Assembly (NCBI RefSeq): GCF_022201045.2
Contig: NC_068561.1
Location: 20,586,501-20,650,500 of the forward strand
Reading direction: 5' to 3'
DNA from: Citrus sinensis
Taxonomy: Eukaryota > Streptophyta > Magnoliopsida > Sapindales > Rutaceae
Length of the DNA: 64,000 nt
How positions within the stretch are numbered: position 1 is the stretch's first letter; each line of letters opens with the position of its first letter. Under the pieces are notes generated by a model that was not told the origin of the DNA, ran no database searches, and saw only the letters and a list, made by a program, of their open reading frames with translations. The position numbers and the translations under genes were made by a program. Shown piece after piece: positions 41,201 to 50,466 of this stretch.

Positions 41201-42323
41201 TGTCTTTTAGTAATGGTGCACTATTTGGATGAGACTTTTGGCAACATAGCGATCTCATTTACCTAGGAAGAAATTCTGCATGTTTGGAAAAATGTTATTA
41301 TTCAGCCGCTTTACATTGTCTAGCATTTGTTGTGAAAAAAATCAACTGGTTAAAGGGCTTTGCAGTCGGTAATGTAAATCTGCAGCAACTCATTCATTAG
41401 AAATATACATGACTGGGTCAAATATCTTTAGTTTCAGATACTTCGCTGAAACTTGTGTGTCACAGGAACACTTTATATTATTTTTTGCTAGGATTGTTAC
41501 TAGTTTTGTCAGAAATAAGAGTCTGCCTTTCCAACTAATGGGTTCTTAAGTATTGTAAAACGTCCTTCCCACTGAAAACAAACTCCACTTCAAGAAATTG
41601 AGGCTTCTATAAATTATACCACCAAACACAGGTAATATGAGGAGAACTTGTGAAGATAGGTCAGTTATCTCTAATATTATTGGAGAGCTAGATGGTTTTG
41701 CCACTTTCTTCTTTCCACATTTTGACGTCCATTACTGAATGTTCTTAAGCGAATTTTTGGTAGATCTAGTTTTCTAATAGTGAATTTTTCACATTACAAA
41801 AGCCCCATTTTAAAGAACTGGTCCAGGAACATTTCATTGTCAACTCTTAAATGAGTTATTAAATGCAAGGCCTTATTTTATTTTATTAGTGAAAACACAC
41901 TCGTTTAACATTTTGTTCTTTGGTTGTGTAATGAAATTGCTTAGTCAAGTTTGCACATATGCAGCTGACTTTGCTGTGTGTTCCCAATTATTTATGTTGC
42001 TATCAACCTTGTATGGTAAGTGTGCAGCAAATTTCAGTTCAGAGAGCATCCCAAATGGCATTGGTTTTGGTGGACGTGTTAATCACTTTGGTCTTTTCCT
42101 CTCGGCAAGCTTTGATAAAGGGCATACGTTCACCAATACCACATTTGGCAACCCTTGTCTTTCCAAGACCAGCCAAATATATCCAGAAGTGATCGAATGC
42201 TGGGGAGTTATTAAGAGAGCACAGCAGGAGAGGCAGGATGCTCTCAAGGGCACTGTACTAGAGAGATTTAAGGAGGACCGCCATATGCTCAACATGGTTG
42301 GGCTTGCAAATTCAAGTGAGTAA
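38216..42323 (+). CDS. EF-hand and TLDc domain protein
   Basis: Eight exons: 38216-38268, 38343-38445, 38565-38669, 38751-38836, 39457-39698, 40143-40332, 40849-41032 and 42021-42323. All junctions are GT-AG and the frame closes to 334 residues. The N-terminal half is calmodulin-like, with a clear EF-hand loop DVNDDGVLGRSD at 107-118 and a weaker one before it. The C-terminal half is a TLDc domain, from about LLRKEYAWHIGGALS to the diagnostic SIPNGIGFGG, FGLFLSASFDKGHT and VIECWGV. TLDc proteins are linked to oxidative-stress protection and, in several eukaryotes, to binding the V-ATPase. The plant EF-hand/TLDc group is little studied. Gly2 (MGNSQ) would allow N-myristoylation, but this is inference. 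The acceptor of exon 8 was chosen to keep Trp-Cys-Ala-Ala in frame. Confidence 0.92.
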
Positions 42324-43497
42324 TGCTAGAAGGTATTCAACATTGTATAATTGGGATACCCACTTTGAATTTGTTCCTCAATGATCAGAAGTCATCGTCT
42401 GGATGCCGTCTGGCCTTTTAAACCTTATAGATATCTGCATGTAACTTGTCTCTGGTTTTTTTCATTGGCTACAGTTTCAGATAGATTTCACTATATATTT
42501 GCTCTGGCGAAAAACTATGTTCTCTATTAGGAGGTCAATGATTGGTTACCTCTTTGCGCCCTTCTTTTGGGTGGCACGGGGCACATACACTGATGTACTG
42601 TACAGTTTACTTCTGTAATAAAAAGAAAACCAGGGGTGAATATATGATGTTTGATTTGACAATTATCTCCTTGTACACATAGCACACTGCAGCAGTTGAC
42701 ATACCATTTTCAAAGATAGTGTTACAACTTCTCACTACACTTCCATTGAGAGCAAGGTTTTTAATATTTTGCTATTGTTGGAAGAAAATGTAAAGAAAGA
42801 ATTACCATCTTTGCTTGTGACGTGGGTTTCCAATACTAATTTTTTAGCAAACAACTCTGAATACACAGAATCGAATTTTATGATTGATTTTCTAGCTTCC
42901 AACGTCATAAAAAGGCTACCGTTTCACTCGAATATCATGGCATTACAAGCAACATGGATCCAAAAACATCAACCGCTGAGTGCAAAAACTGCAAAAAGGC
43001 TGTTAAGAGTGATATTTCCCCAGAAGAAAGGCAGCATTATCTCACAAGAAGCTTTTCACCGCCATGCCCCCACAGCATCAAAGCATGTCATTCATAGGAC
43101 TGACCAGTAAATAATCCCAACGCTACAATAATATGGCCGAGATGAGATGAGACACCATTGTACTTTTGCAGCGATGCGATCAACTGAACTGAACCTAGTC
43201 TTGATGGGACTTTACAGCACAACCAAACCAATCAATTAAAATTCAATCCCAAGAATAACGAGAGGATATTAGAGGCTAATTCCAGTGTAAATATTCCTAA
43301 ATTGTGCAAACTAAAAATATCAATAAAAAACGCAAATAAGATCAAAAATAGCTGAGGCACAATGTACCCATTCAATATAACATCAAAATTGTTCCAACAA
43401 AAACAAAATTAACCATGAACATATTCGGCAAAATCAAAAACATCAAATTAAGTCTTTAAAAATGAAATCTAGCAAACACCAACCAAAACCCAACTAT
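42324..43497. other. Interval between convergent TLDc and eS17 genes
   Basis: It contains the TLDc 3'UTR (an AATAAA-like signal near 42617) and the eS17 3'UTR at its right end. Open frames at 42769-43110 and in another frame at about 42884-43090 exist, but they match nothing I recognise. Confidence 0.55.
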
Positions 43498-43923
43498 CTA
43501 AAACCTCCTCCTGGCTCCAGCAAAGCCGCCACGCCCGAACTCAACTCCTGGAGCAACCGGGTCGACCCGAACAAGACCCGGGATCTCATTCATACCAAGA
43601 GCCTCAAGCATGTCAAGAGTCTCCTTATCGACCTCAATTTGATCAGTCTTGATGGCACTCTCGTCCGGGACAAAGTCCATGCGGCGCTCGCGCTCCTCCT
43701 CTTGGAGCTTCAACGAGATGCCACGAACCGGACCCTTCTGGATCCGTTTCATCAAGTGGGTCGAGAACCCGGCGATCTTGTTACGTAGCCGTTTTGATGG
43801 GATGATCGCCACTTCCTCGAGGATCTTCTTGTTCGTGTGGAAGTCAAGGGTCATGCGTGAATAGTAACGCTCGATCACTTGGCGCGAAGATTTCTTCACT
43901 GTCTTTGTTCGGACTCGACCCAT
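43498..43923 (-). CDS. RPS17: 40S ribosomal protein S17 (eS17)
   Basis: Intronless gene of 141 residues, full length for plant eS17. It starts [20 protein letters not shown] and carries the conserved [27 protein letters not shown] and RRMDFVP segments, with the plant-type Gly/Arg-rich end [12 protein letters not shown]. It is a structural protein of the small cytosolic ribosomal subunit. No frame break is seen, and upstream promoter motifs typical of active ribosomal protein genes support an expressed gene rather than a processed pseudogene. It is convergent with the TLDc gene. Confidence 0.97.
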   Translation of the reverse strand: MGRVRTKTVKKSSRQVIERYYSRMTLDFHTNKKILEEVAIIPSKRLRNKIAGFSTHLMKRIQKGPVRGISLKLQEEERERRMDFVPDESAIKTDQIEVDKETLDMLEALGMNEIPGLVRVDPVAPGVEFGRGGFAGARRRF

Positions 43924-44011
43924 TTTGGTTGTGCTGCTGAGAGATTGACAATGGCGTATAAGAGAAAGAGAGCTCTGTGCCTGTGCGTGCTTTGTTAGCG
44001 TTGCCCAGGTC

Positions 44012-44115
44012 GGTTAGGGTTAGGGTTTTTGGTGGGTATTTATTACTTATAGGGCGTCTGTTTCGAATGGGCTGTGCTTAAGGTGATTAACAGCCCAAGA
44101 TGAGAATATTGGGCC
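44012..44115 (-). promoter_or_regulatory. Telo-box and site II motifs of the eS17 promoter
   Basis: A tandem telo-box (minus strand AAACCCTAACCCTAA) lies at about 44013-44028. TGGGCC/T site II motifs lie at 44068-44073, 44092-44097 (opposite strand) and 44110-44115. Telo-box plus site II is the usual signature of plant ribosomal protein and proliferation-linked promoters, where TCP and telo-box-binding factors act (family knowledge). Confidence 0.75.
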
Positions 44116-44699
44116 TCGGCCATAAGGTAATGGTGCCCAATCGAGGATGAATGATTTCAGTCCGTTTACATTTTCAAGGAGATTTTGACACGTAGCGAGC
44201 ATCATTTTGTATGAATATGATTAGGAATTTTACTTTATTTATTTATTTATTTTTTAACAAGTTTTGGTAGCGTGACATATATTATGATAGGTTAATTTGA
44301 AAATGAAAAAAAAAAAATGGAATGACATATATTAAACCTCTACTTATGCCAATATATATAGGATATCGATTTTCTGAGTAATTATAGGATATCGTTGCCA
44401 AGTCTTTGAAGGGGATAAAAAGATTTGACTTTGGAGTTAATGCTCTAAATACTGCTTGAAGTAAGCCCGTTGGATACGAAATGTTCGACACCTATCGATA
44501 GATTTCAAATTTTTGTATTTGGAGCTTATTATTCAAATATTAATGTGTAATGAAGTAACGTTTATTATTTGGTCCTCAAAAAAAAAAATTAATGGACGTT
44601 TGTTGCCTTATTCTTCATCGTTTGTTTATGGGAAAAAAAAGAATGGCGATTTTTATTATTTGTATCTATTTATATTTCTTTAAAATCTAACTATTTTTC

Positions 44700-45486
44700 G
44701 GGCCAACTTTGGTTCTTGGCTCAAACTAGGCTTGGGAAAATAAAAATTTAGATTTTTTCCATAAAAAGCATCCTAATGAATTTTAAATCAATTCAACAAG
44801 TTCTCCTAATTTTTTATTTTTAGAAAATTTTCAAAAGTTCATAAAGATTATTTTGATCCTCCAAATCGACTCCATTTTTTCTATGGTTTAGTTTTAGTAA
44901 TAGCTACATGTGTGCAAAAAAATTAATTTGTAGTTCAACTCCATTTCGCAATCATCATTTAAAAACCCAATATTATAGTGCCTTCAATTCTAGATCCGAG
45001 AAAAAAAGATTAGGTTTTTTCCACCAAAACTATACTTGGGCCATAAAAAGACCCTCCTAAAGTATTTTACATCAATTCATCAAGTTCTCTTAATTTTTTA
45101 AAAAAAATTTAAAATTTCATAAAAATTATTTCAGGCCTCCAAATTGACTCTCGTCTTTTCCTATGATTGATTTTCACTATCTACACGCATACAAAAAATA
45201 GCTTGAAATTCAACACCATTATGAGATCACTTTTTAAAGTCTCAAAAGTGTTGGCTGTAACCTTGGTTTTCAGCCCAAATTGGTCTCGAACAAAAAAATT
45301 AAGTTTTTCTTCCACTAAAAATCCTCTATGGATCATAAAAAAGTCTCTTAAAAGACTTTTACATGAATCTAACAACTTTTTCCTAATCTTTCATGATTAT
45401 TTTAATTTTTCAAATTTTTTTTTTGAAATTTTGTGGAAACTATTTCAAGCCTCCAAATCGACTTCCATTTTGTCTATGGTTTAGTT
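44700..45486. repeat. Three diverged tandem units of about 280-315 bp
   Basis: Landmarks recur in order three times. CCTCCAAATYGACT occurs at 44858, 45136 and 45450. Each is preceded by CATAAAAAG..., a CAAGTTCTCYTAAT-like stretch and an A/T-rich run, and followed by a TCTATGGTTTAG-like stretch. The spacings are 278 and 314 bp. The third unit is interrupted or bounded by the MITE at 45487. No coding potential. Confidence 0.75.
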
Positions 45487-45629
45487 CCATTGTTCTATTA
45501 AATGGCAGAACATCAATGAGTTATCTCACCATCTCATCATATTGATGTGGTGGACAATTTCAATCACTCACACACGTGCACGCACGGGAGATAACTCGTT
45601 GATGTTTTGCCATTTAATATAGGAATGGG
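45487..45629. mobile_element. MITE with about 40-bp terminal inverted repeats
   Basis: Left arm 45487-45527 (CCATTGTTCTATTAAATGGC and on to GAGTTATCTC) and right arm 45588-45628 are reverse complements with only about five mismatches. The roughly 60-bp interior contains GATGTGGTGG and a CA-rich stretch. There is no open frame. The target-site duplication is not clear, so the superfamily is not assigned. Confidence 0.75.
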
Positions 45630-46719
45630 TTCATTAGGTCACCGTCAAATTTATTTTTTTAAAAATTAGTATAACTAAGCCTTAGTGGGTTGTCTTACCA
45701 CCTTAACATGTTGAATTGGTATGATAATCCCACATAAGTTTTTCTCCCATTGGAGTTATCTTATGTGGCTTAAATGAGAAAGAAAAAATTTTAAAATATA
45801 TTAGTGGTAATATAACCAATTTGATGTATATATAACATGTGTATTTAAATTTTACATAACTAACAATTGCATATTAGTACTTCAAAACATATACATATAT
45901 GACATAACATGTTTGTTGTATGATTGACATGATACTTTAGAAGTATGTTAGAATTTCTAATTATTCCTAAAAAAAATCAGTTATCAGTAGTTTTCCCAAT
46001 AATTAGAGGATACTTAATTAACTGAAAAAGAGTTTGTAAAACAACTTGCTCATCTTTGATAATGCTTTTTTTCCCTCGATTAATTAATTAGATGTAGTTG
46101 TCTTTATTGGCTCAACTGACTTTTGATTAAATTTGGTTAAATATTGTACATTAGCTAAAGGTCCTAGCAAGTGCCGATTCTTAGAGACTTTGATAATGAT
46201 TTTGTGAGGTTGTAAGCTGGTTGAGTCTTTGGACTCAAGTGGAAGTTTTGAAGAATTGTGGGGAATTAAGTGCAGTATGACTTCTGTTCGGGGGTGCTGG
46301 TGATATTTGCGTGCTGAGGTGGCAAGAGTTGTTATTTTCGTTATTTCGATTCCCTGCTTCGGCGGTATAAAACCAGCTGATCAACAGCCTCTGATATAAT
46401 TCCTTTTTCTTTTTCAATTCTTTATGGAATGAGCCGAAATTTGTTTCGTTCATTTGCTTGTAATCACTTCTAGATCTTTCGTTGTATTTGATTCATTTTG
46501 ATTAATAAAGTGAAGCACATTTTTCTTTCTAATCTGGTTCCTTGGTGCTGTTCATTGGTTCTTGGTGTTTGTTCTGGGTTTCTGGTTCTTGGATTGTTCT
46601 CGGTTCCAATTGTTATAATTCTTCAAGATTCGTTGTAATTCACGTGTAAAGGCTTTGAAAAATCAATACATTCAACTGAAAAATAAGGAGCTCTTTTTCA
46701 GTGACTCCAATTGCCAGAA
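45630..46719. other. Intergenic, possible LTR-like remnant
   Basis: AT-rich. The part at about 46200-46620, with a TATAAAA-like site near 46367, an AATAAAGTG near 46505 and repeated TTGGTTCTTGG wording, resembles the R/U5 part of a copia-type LTR, but no partner copy is in the window. No gene supported. Confidence 0.35.
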
Positions 46720-47642
46720 GGTTTTAGCTGTAGTCTTGCCAAAGCCGCTTGTCCCTCTCCCTCCGGTGATTATCGCCACATGCATTCTAACCCGAAACAT
46801 TCACAAAATGAAATTTAATGAACTAATTAATTAAGGAGTATTTATCCAACACAGAGCTAAAGTCATCATAGCTGATGTTCAAGACGATCTTTGCCGAGCA
46901 CTTTGTAAGGAATTTGATTCAGATGAATTAATTTCTTATGTTTGTTGCAATGTCACGATTGATTCGGATGTTAAAAATGTTTTTGATTTTACCAAGTTTG
47001 GCAAGCTAGACATTATGTTCAACAATGCTGGCATCATAAGCAATATGGATCGAACAACTTTGGACACCGATAATGAAAAAGTAAAAAGGGTTATGATTAT
47101 GGTTGTTTTTTTGGGTTGCAAAGCAAACTGCTAGGGTTATGATTTCAGATAAAATTAAAAGGTGTGCTTCTCTTCACTGCTAATCTTGCTACCGAGACTA
47201 TTGGCGAGGCTCTGTATGATTATCTCATGTCTAAATATGCAGTGTTAGGGCTTATGAAGAACTTGTGTGTGGAGCTAGGGCAGTATGACATTAGGGTCAA
47301 TAGCATTGCTCATATTGTCAGTGCGACACCATTTTTTTGTAATGCAATGGGCATAGACAAGAAGACGTTTAAAGAACTGCTTTATGCATCGGCTAATCTA
47401 AAAGGAGTAGTGCTGAAGGCAGCGGATGTGTGGCAGAGATAGCATTATATTTGAGTAGGGATGAGTCTAAGTGTGTGAGTGGACTTAATAATGTGGTTGA
47501 TGGGGGTTATAGCATCACCAATGGGTCATTTACGATGCAATCAAAAATTTCTTTTCGTAAGTCAAAGTTTGTACCTAAAAGTAATTGTCCAATAATTGTG
47601 CCTTCAAGAGCTATCCAACATGGTAGCATGCGGATTCACTAG
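46720..47642 (+). pseudogene. Broken short-chain dehydrogenase/reductase (SDR) gene
   Basis: Plus-strand remains read AKVIIADVQDDL, FGKLDIMFNNAGI, GEALYDYLMSKYAVLGLMKN and ALYLSRDESKCVSGLNNVV. These match the classical SDR family of the secoisolariciresinol dehydrogenase/ABA2/momilactone synthase type. They lie in several frames. The frame breaks near 47120-47165, where FLGCK runs into stops. It breaks again near 47428, where two extra bases (TG) split Ala-Asp-Val from Ala-Glu-Ile. The N-terminal cofactor segment is inverted: 46720-46783 on the minus strand reads VAIITGG...TSGFGK, the start of the same protein. The YxxxK catalytic pair is still present. An apparently intact relative begins at 63476, so this is probably a decayed tandem copy. 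It cannot give a normal enzyme. Confidence 0.9.
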
Positions 47643-47674
47643 TGGACCGAATATATGAACTTTGTTTGTTCTTG

Positions 47675-47679
47675 ACTAT
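47675..47679. repeat. Target-site duplication, left copy (ACTAT)
   Basis: ACTAT directly precedes the TGTTTTC edge of the left LTR; the same five bases directly follow the right LTR at 60863-60867. Confidence 0.93.
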
Positions 47680-48101
47680 TGTTTTCAACTGATTTTGGGG
47701 TAGGAAAATCCAAAATCAATCTTCAACAATGAATTTATATTTTTGGGGGAGATGGGGTACCTCACTAGTTTATTGTGTGCGGTGCGGTGTATCTGAAATG
47801 CGGGGAGGTGAGAAAGGGAGAGAGAGTGGTAACAATGGTGGAAGATCAGAAACAAGAGAGGTATCCTTCAAAATGAGCTTCACGCCTGCAAAACAATGAA
47901 ATAGAGGTTAGAGGTGAAGCCAGGGGTACCCCGGCGTTCACACTCCGACGCTCAAGTTAGCAAACTCAAGCTTTTATTGCAAAGAGAGCTAGCTAGCCCT
48001 CTGTAAATTAGGGTTTAAGGTTGAAGAAAACCTTTTTTTTTTTGGAGTGTGAGTGTTTTTGGGCGAATGAGAGCATGATGGAGAATGAAACCTAGGCGCC
48101 T

Positions 48102-48134
48102 TTATATATGGAGTACCTTAGCTGCCACGTGGCA
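48102..48134 (-). promoter_or_regulatory. LTR core promoter: TATA box and palindromic G-box
   Basis: The minus strand reads CCATATATAAAGG, a strong TATA box at 48102-48109. A perfect 12-bp palindrome TGCCACGTGGCA (G-box/ABRE core) lies about 14 bp upstream of it at 48123-48134. Further ACGTGGC copies lie at 48222-48228 and about 48694-48700. ACGTGGC is the binding core of plant bZIP factors of the ABF/GBF type, so ABA, stress or light response is possible. The same set is in the right LTR (TATA 60231-60238, G-box 60252-60263), where it would drive the genomic RNA. Confidence 0.7.
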
Positions 48135-48463
48135 TACCCTTTTTGGCTAACGTCCTTTTACCGCTTTTATGATTCTTGGGGCCGTTATGTGCATGTTCGC
48201 GGCGTATCTCATCTTTTGGAAACGTGGCGTGCGCTGGAGAGTGGTCCAGGGTACCTCTGCAGTAGCTGTCGGGTAGGCGGCTAGGGACCACTGTCCTTGG
48301 GACAGTGTCCTTCACTTTTGGCAGAGGTAGCAGACGGCTGTCCCTCCTTTTAGCACGTCGCTTTTGATTCTTAATTCTGACAAAATCAAATGATATCTTT
48401 TAGGAGGCGGAGACGTTTCTCATGGCGGATATTTTCGGTGGATTCTCTTGCATCCGCTTTGCC

Positions 48464-48672
48464 GGGTACCTCGAATTACATGGGGTACCCCCTATTACGC
48501 AGGGTACCCCTATCTGTATGGGATACCTCTATTTGTATGGGGTACCTCTATTTGTATGGGGTACCTCTATTTGTGTGGGATACCTCTAATTGTGCAGGGT
48601 ACCTCTATTTATACGGGGTACCTCAAGTCATGTCGGGCACCTCGGATTATGTAGGGTACCTCCGATTGTGCT
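48464..48672. repeat. U3 minisatellite: 11 units of 19 bp (left LTR)
   Basis: Eleven units in exact 19-bp register follow the consensus GGGTACCTCTATTTGTATG. Eight contain GGTACC, two read GGATACC and one GGGCACC, while the 10-base spacer varies more. In transcription direction the array is upstream of the LTR TATA box, the position of an enhancer. The equal copy is at 60593-60801. Confidence 0.95.
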
Positions 48673-48736
48673 GATATCATTCCATTGGCTGACACGTGGC
48701 GCTCTATTACCTTTCTCATCTTTCCCTCAAACAACA

Positions 48737-48743
48737 TCCCCCT
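48737..48743 (-). other. Polypurine tract
   Basis: On the minus strand AGGGGGA, within AAACTAGGGGGATGT, lies directly before the 3' LTR. It is the expected primer for plus-strand DNA synthesis. The tract is short and its exact limits are inferred. Confidence 0.6.
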
Positions 48744-48904
48744 AGTTTCTTTTTGGCGAGAAGTATTGGAGGCAAAAGAAACTTATTGTATGAGTGACAC
48801 GTGGCGATGCGGCTGGACCGGAGGGTACCTTGCTTAGCTTCTTCCCTTGACTAAACTTTGTGTACTTCAAACTAAAAATCTTCTCTTTGTCTTTTCCTTT
48901 TCCC

Positions 48905-48938
<34 letters not shown>

Positions 48939-49564
48939 GATGAGAACGAACAGTTGTCTTCATATGTCTCTCTCCTTTTTCTTGGGAAGTGGCAGCCGTC
49001 TGACACGCAGTTTGAATTTTGAAAATACAAATCTCACTCAAACATCCCTGAACTCCTTTCTTGAGCAACGTGTTTTGTCAGGTTGAATTTAAAACTCCTG
49101 ACGTGTGTCAAAGTTTTGAAAATCCCCAAACGAACTCCCAAAAATTGATTATTTCCAGTAGCCTTTTTCTTCCATAATTTCGTCTCTTCTTCTAACTGGA
49201 TCAACATTATCACAGGTAAAAATAAAAATTTCTTTACTCTTTTTTTTTTTTTTTTTTTTTTTTCTTTCTCACGTTTCTCCTTCCTTTTTCTCTCTTTTCC
49301 TTCTTCCTTTTCTTTCTTTCTTCTTTCTCTTTCTCTCTCGACCGGCGTTGATCTGGTACGTTTTCCGGCGTGGATCTCGGCTGCTGCAGTGGCGGTTTTG
49401 GGCTCCAGATCTGGTCGGTTCAAGGCGATTTCCGGCGGCTCACAGCGAGATCTCAGTCCGGCGATACACACGGTAACCCCTCCTTCATCGTTTCTTTATT
49501 TTTCCCTTGGTGCTTTCTCTCTTCCTTCCCTTTTCTTCTCTTTTCCGTTTCGGCTTGGTGTTTT

Positions 49565-49960
49565 TCTCTGTGATTTCCGGCGTCGGTTTGGTGTGGTTGC
49601 GGCCGGCGTTGGTTCGGTGGCTGCAGCCGGCGTCGGTTTGGTGGTTTCCGGCGTTAGTTTAGCGGCTGTAGCTTCTCGATTTTTCTCTTTTTTTTGTTTC
49701 GACCGGTGCTTTTCTCTATGATTTCCGGCGTCGGTTTGGTGTGGTTGCAGCCGGCGTCGGTTCGGTGCTTGCAGCCACGACAGCCGGCGTCGGTTTGGTG
49801 GCTGCAGTCCCCTCTTCCGTGTTGTCTTCTCTGTTCTTCGTTTTCTTTTCTTTTTTTTTTTTTTTTTTTGGCTGGCGTCCTCCTTTGGCGGTTTCCGGCA
49901 TCCTTCTCGTGATCTCCGGCGTCGGTTCTCGGTGGTTGCAGCCATGACAGCCGACGTCGG
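49565..49960. repeat. GC-rich minisatellite, CCGGCGTCGGTTTGGTGG type
   Basis: About ten imperfect units centred on CCGGCGTYGGTTYGGTGG, joined by TTGCAG or TTTCCGG spacers. A larger unit of about 147 bp is also visible: GATTTCCGGCGTCGGTTTGG recurs at about 49573 and 49720. Tandem repeats in this position are a known habit of Tat-lineage elements and can seed satellites. Confidence 0.8.
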
Positions 49961-50329
49961 TTGCTGCAGCTTCTTCGTTCTTCATTTTATTTATTCATTT
50001 ATTTATAAATAACTATATATATTTAAGCTTATTTTTGTTTTTATACTTGCATATTTTTACCCACTATTTTTGGTTGCCTGCAGTTTCATTTCGCCGCGAT
50101 TATCAATCCCGTTCAGTTGAATTGGTGAATCACAGGTATCCCTCCTCGCTTCTCCTCCTTTGGCGCATTCACAGTGGCGCTATTTTGCATACTCTGAGAA
50201 AATTTTGTTTTTGGTTTTTGTTGTTTTTTTTTTTTTTTTTGTTGGTTGGTGTTTGCATTTGGTGGTTGATGTGTGGTGGATGGTGCTTGGTATGGATATA
50301 TTGTTGTTTGGAAAACATGTGGCTTGTTG

Positions 50330-50460
50330 GATGTGTTGTTGGGGGCTTGTGGATATGTTGTTGGGTGTATCGTTGGGTGTATTGTTGGGGAACTTGTGGA
50401 TGTGCTGTTGGGGGCTTGTGGATGTGCTGTTGGGGAACTTGTGGGTGTGTTGTTGGGTAA
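50330..50460. repeat. GT-rich minisatellite before the antisense gene
   Basis: Units of the kind GTTGGGGGCTTGTGGATGTG alternate with TTGGGGAACTTGTGGATGTG variants. It ends within about 10 bp of the antisense-gene ATG. Confidence 0.75.
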
Positions 50461-50466
50461 AAGTAG

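Larger units (their letters stand above)
47680..48733 (-). repeat. Left LTR (3' LTR of the element)
   Basis: Begins TGTTTTCAACTG and ends CCTCAAACA in plus orientation. It is colinear with 59809-60862 at a constant offset of 12,129 bp. The only difference I find is T at 48716 against C at 60845. It contains a 19-bp tandem array (48464-48672), a minus-strand TATA box (48102-48109) and ACGTGGC motifs. Confidence 0.96.
48734..50466. other. Element spacer with pyrimidine tracts and minisatellites
   Basis: No coding frame is supported. It has long plus-strand T and CT runs (about 48908-48934, 49240-49340, 49850-49870, 50225-50240), a CCGGCGTCGGTTTGGTGG-type array at 49565-49960, and a GT-rich array at 50330-50460. 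It lies between the left LTR and the antisense gene and should hold that gene's promoter and 5'UTR. An AG directly before the ATG (TAAAAGTAG|ATG) allows a 5'UTR intron, but the donor is not identified. Confidence 0.6.

Noticed and set aside
44013..44028. Telomere-like TTAGGGTTAGGG
   Set aside because: Only two units, positioned just upstream of eS17; it is a telo-box of a ribosomal protein promoter, not telomeric DNA.
48464..48672. Regular 19-bp repeats resembling a CRISPR array
   Set aside because: The units are contiguous tandem repeats in a plant LTR with no unique spacers of constant length, and the copy at 60593 is the same array in the other LTR.
48118..48674. Open frames inside the LTRs (also at 60247-60803)
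   Set aside because: They come from the promoter and the 19-bp array; the repeated Gly-Tyr-Leu-Tyr pattern just reflects the minisatellite. No domain or separate signal.
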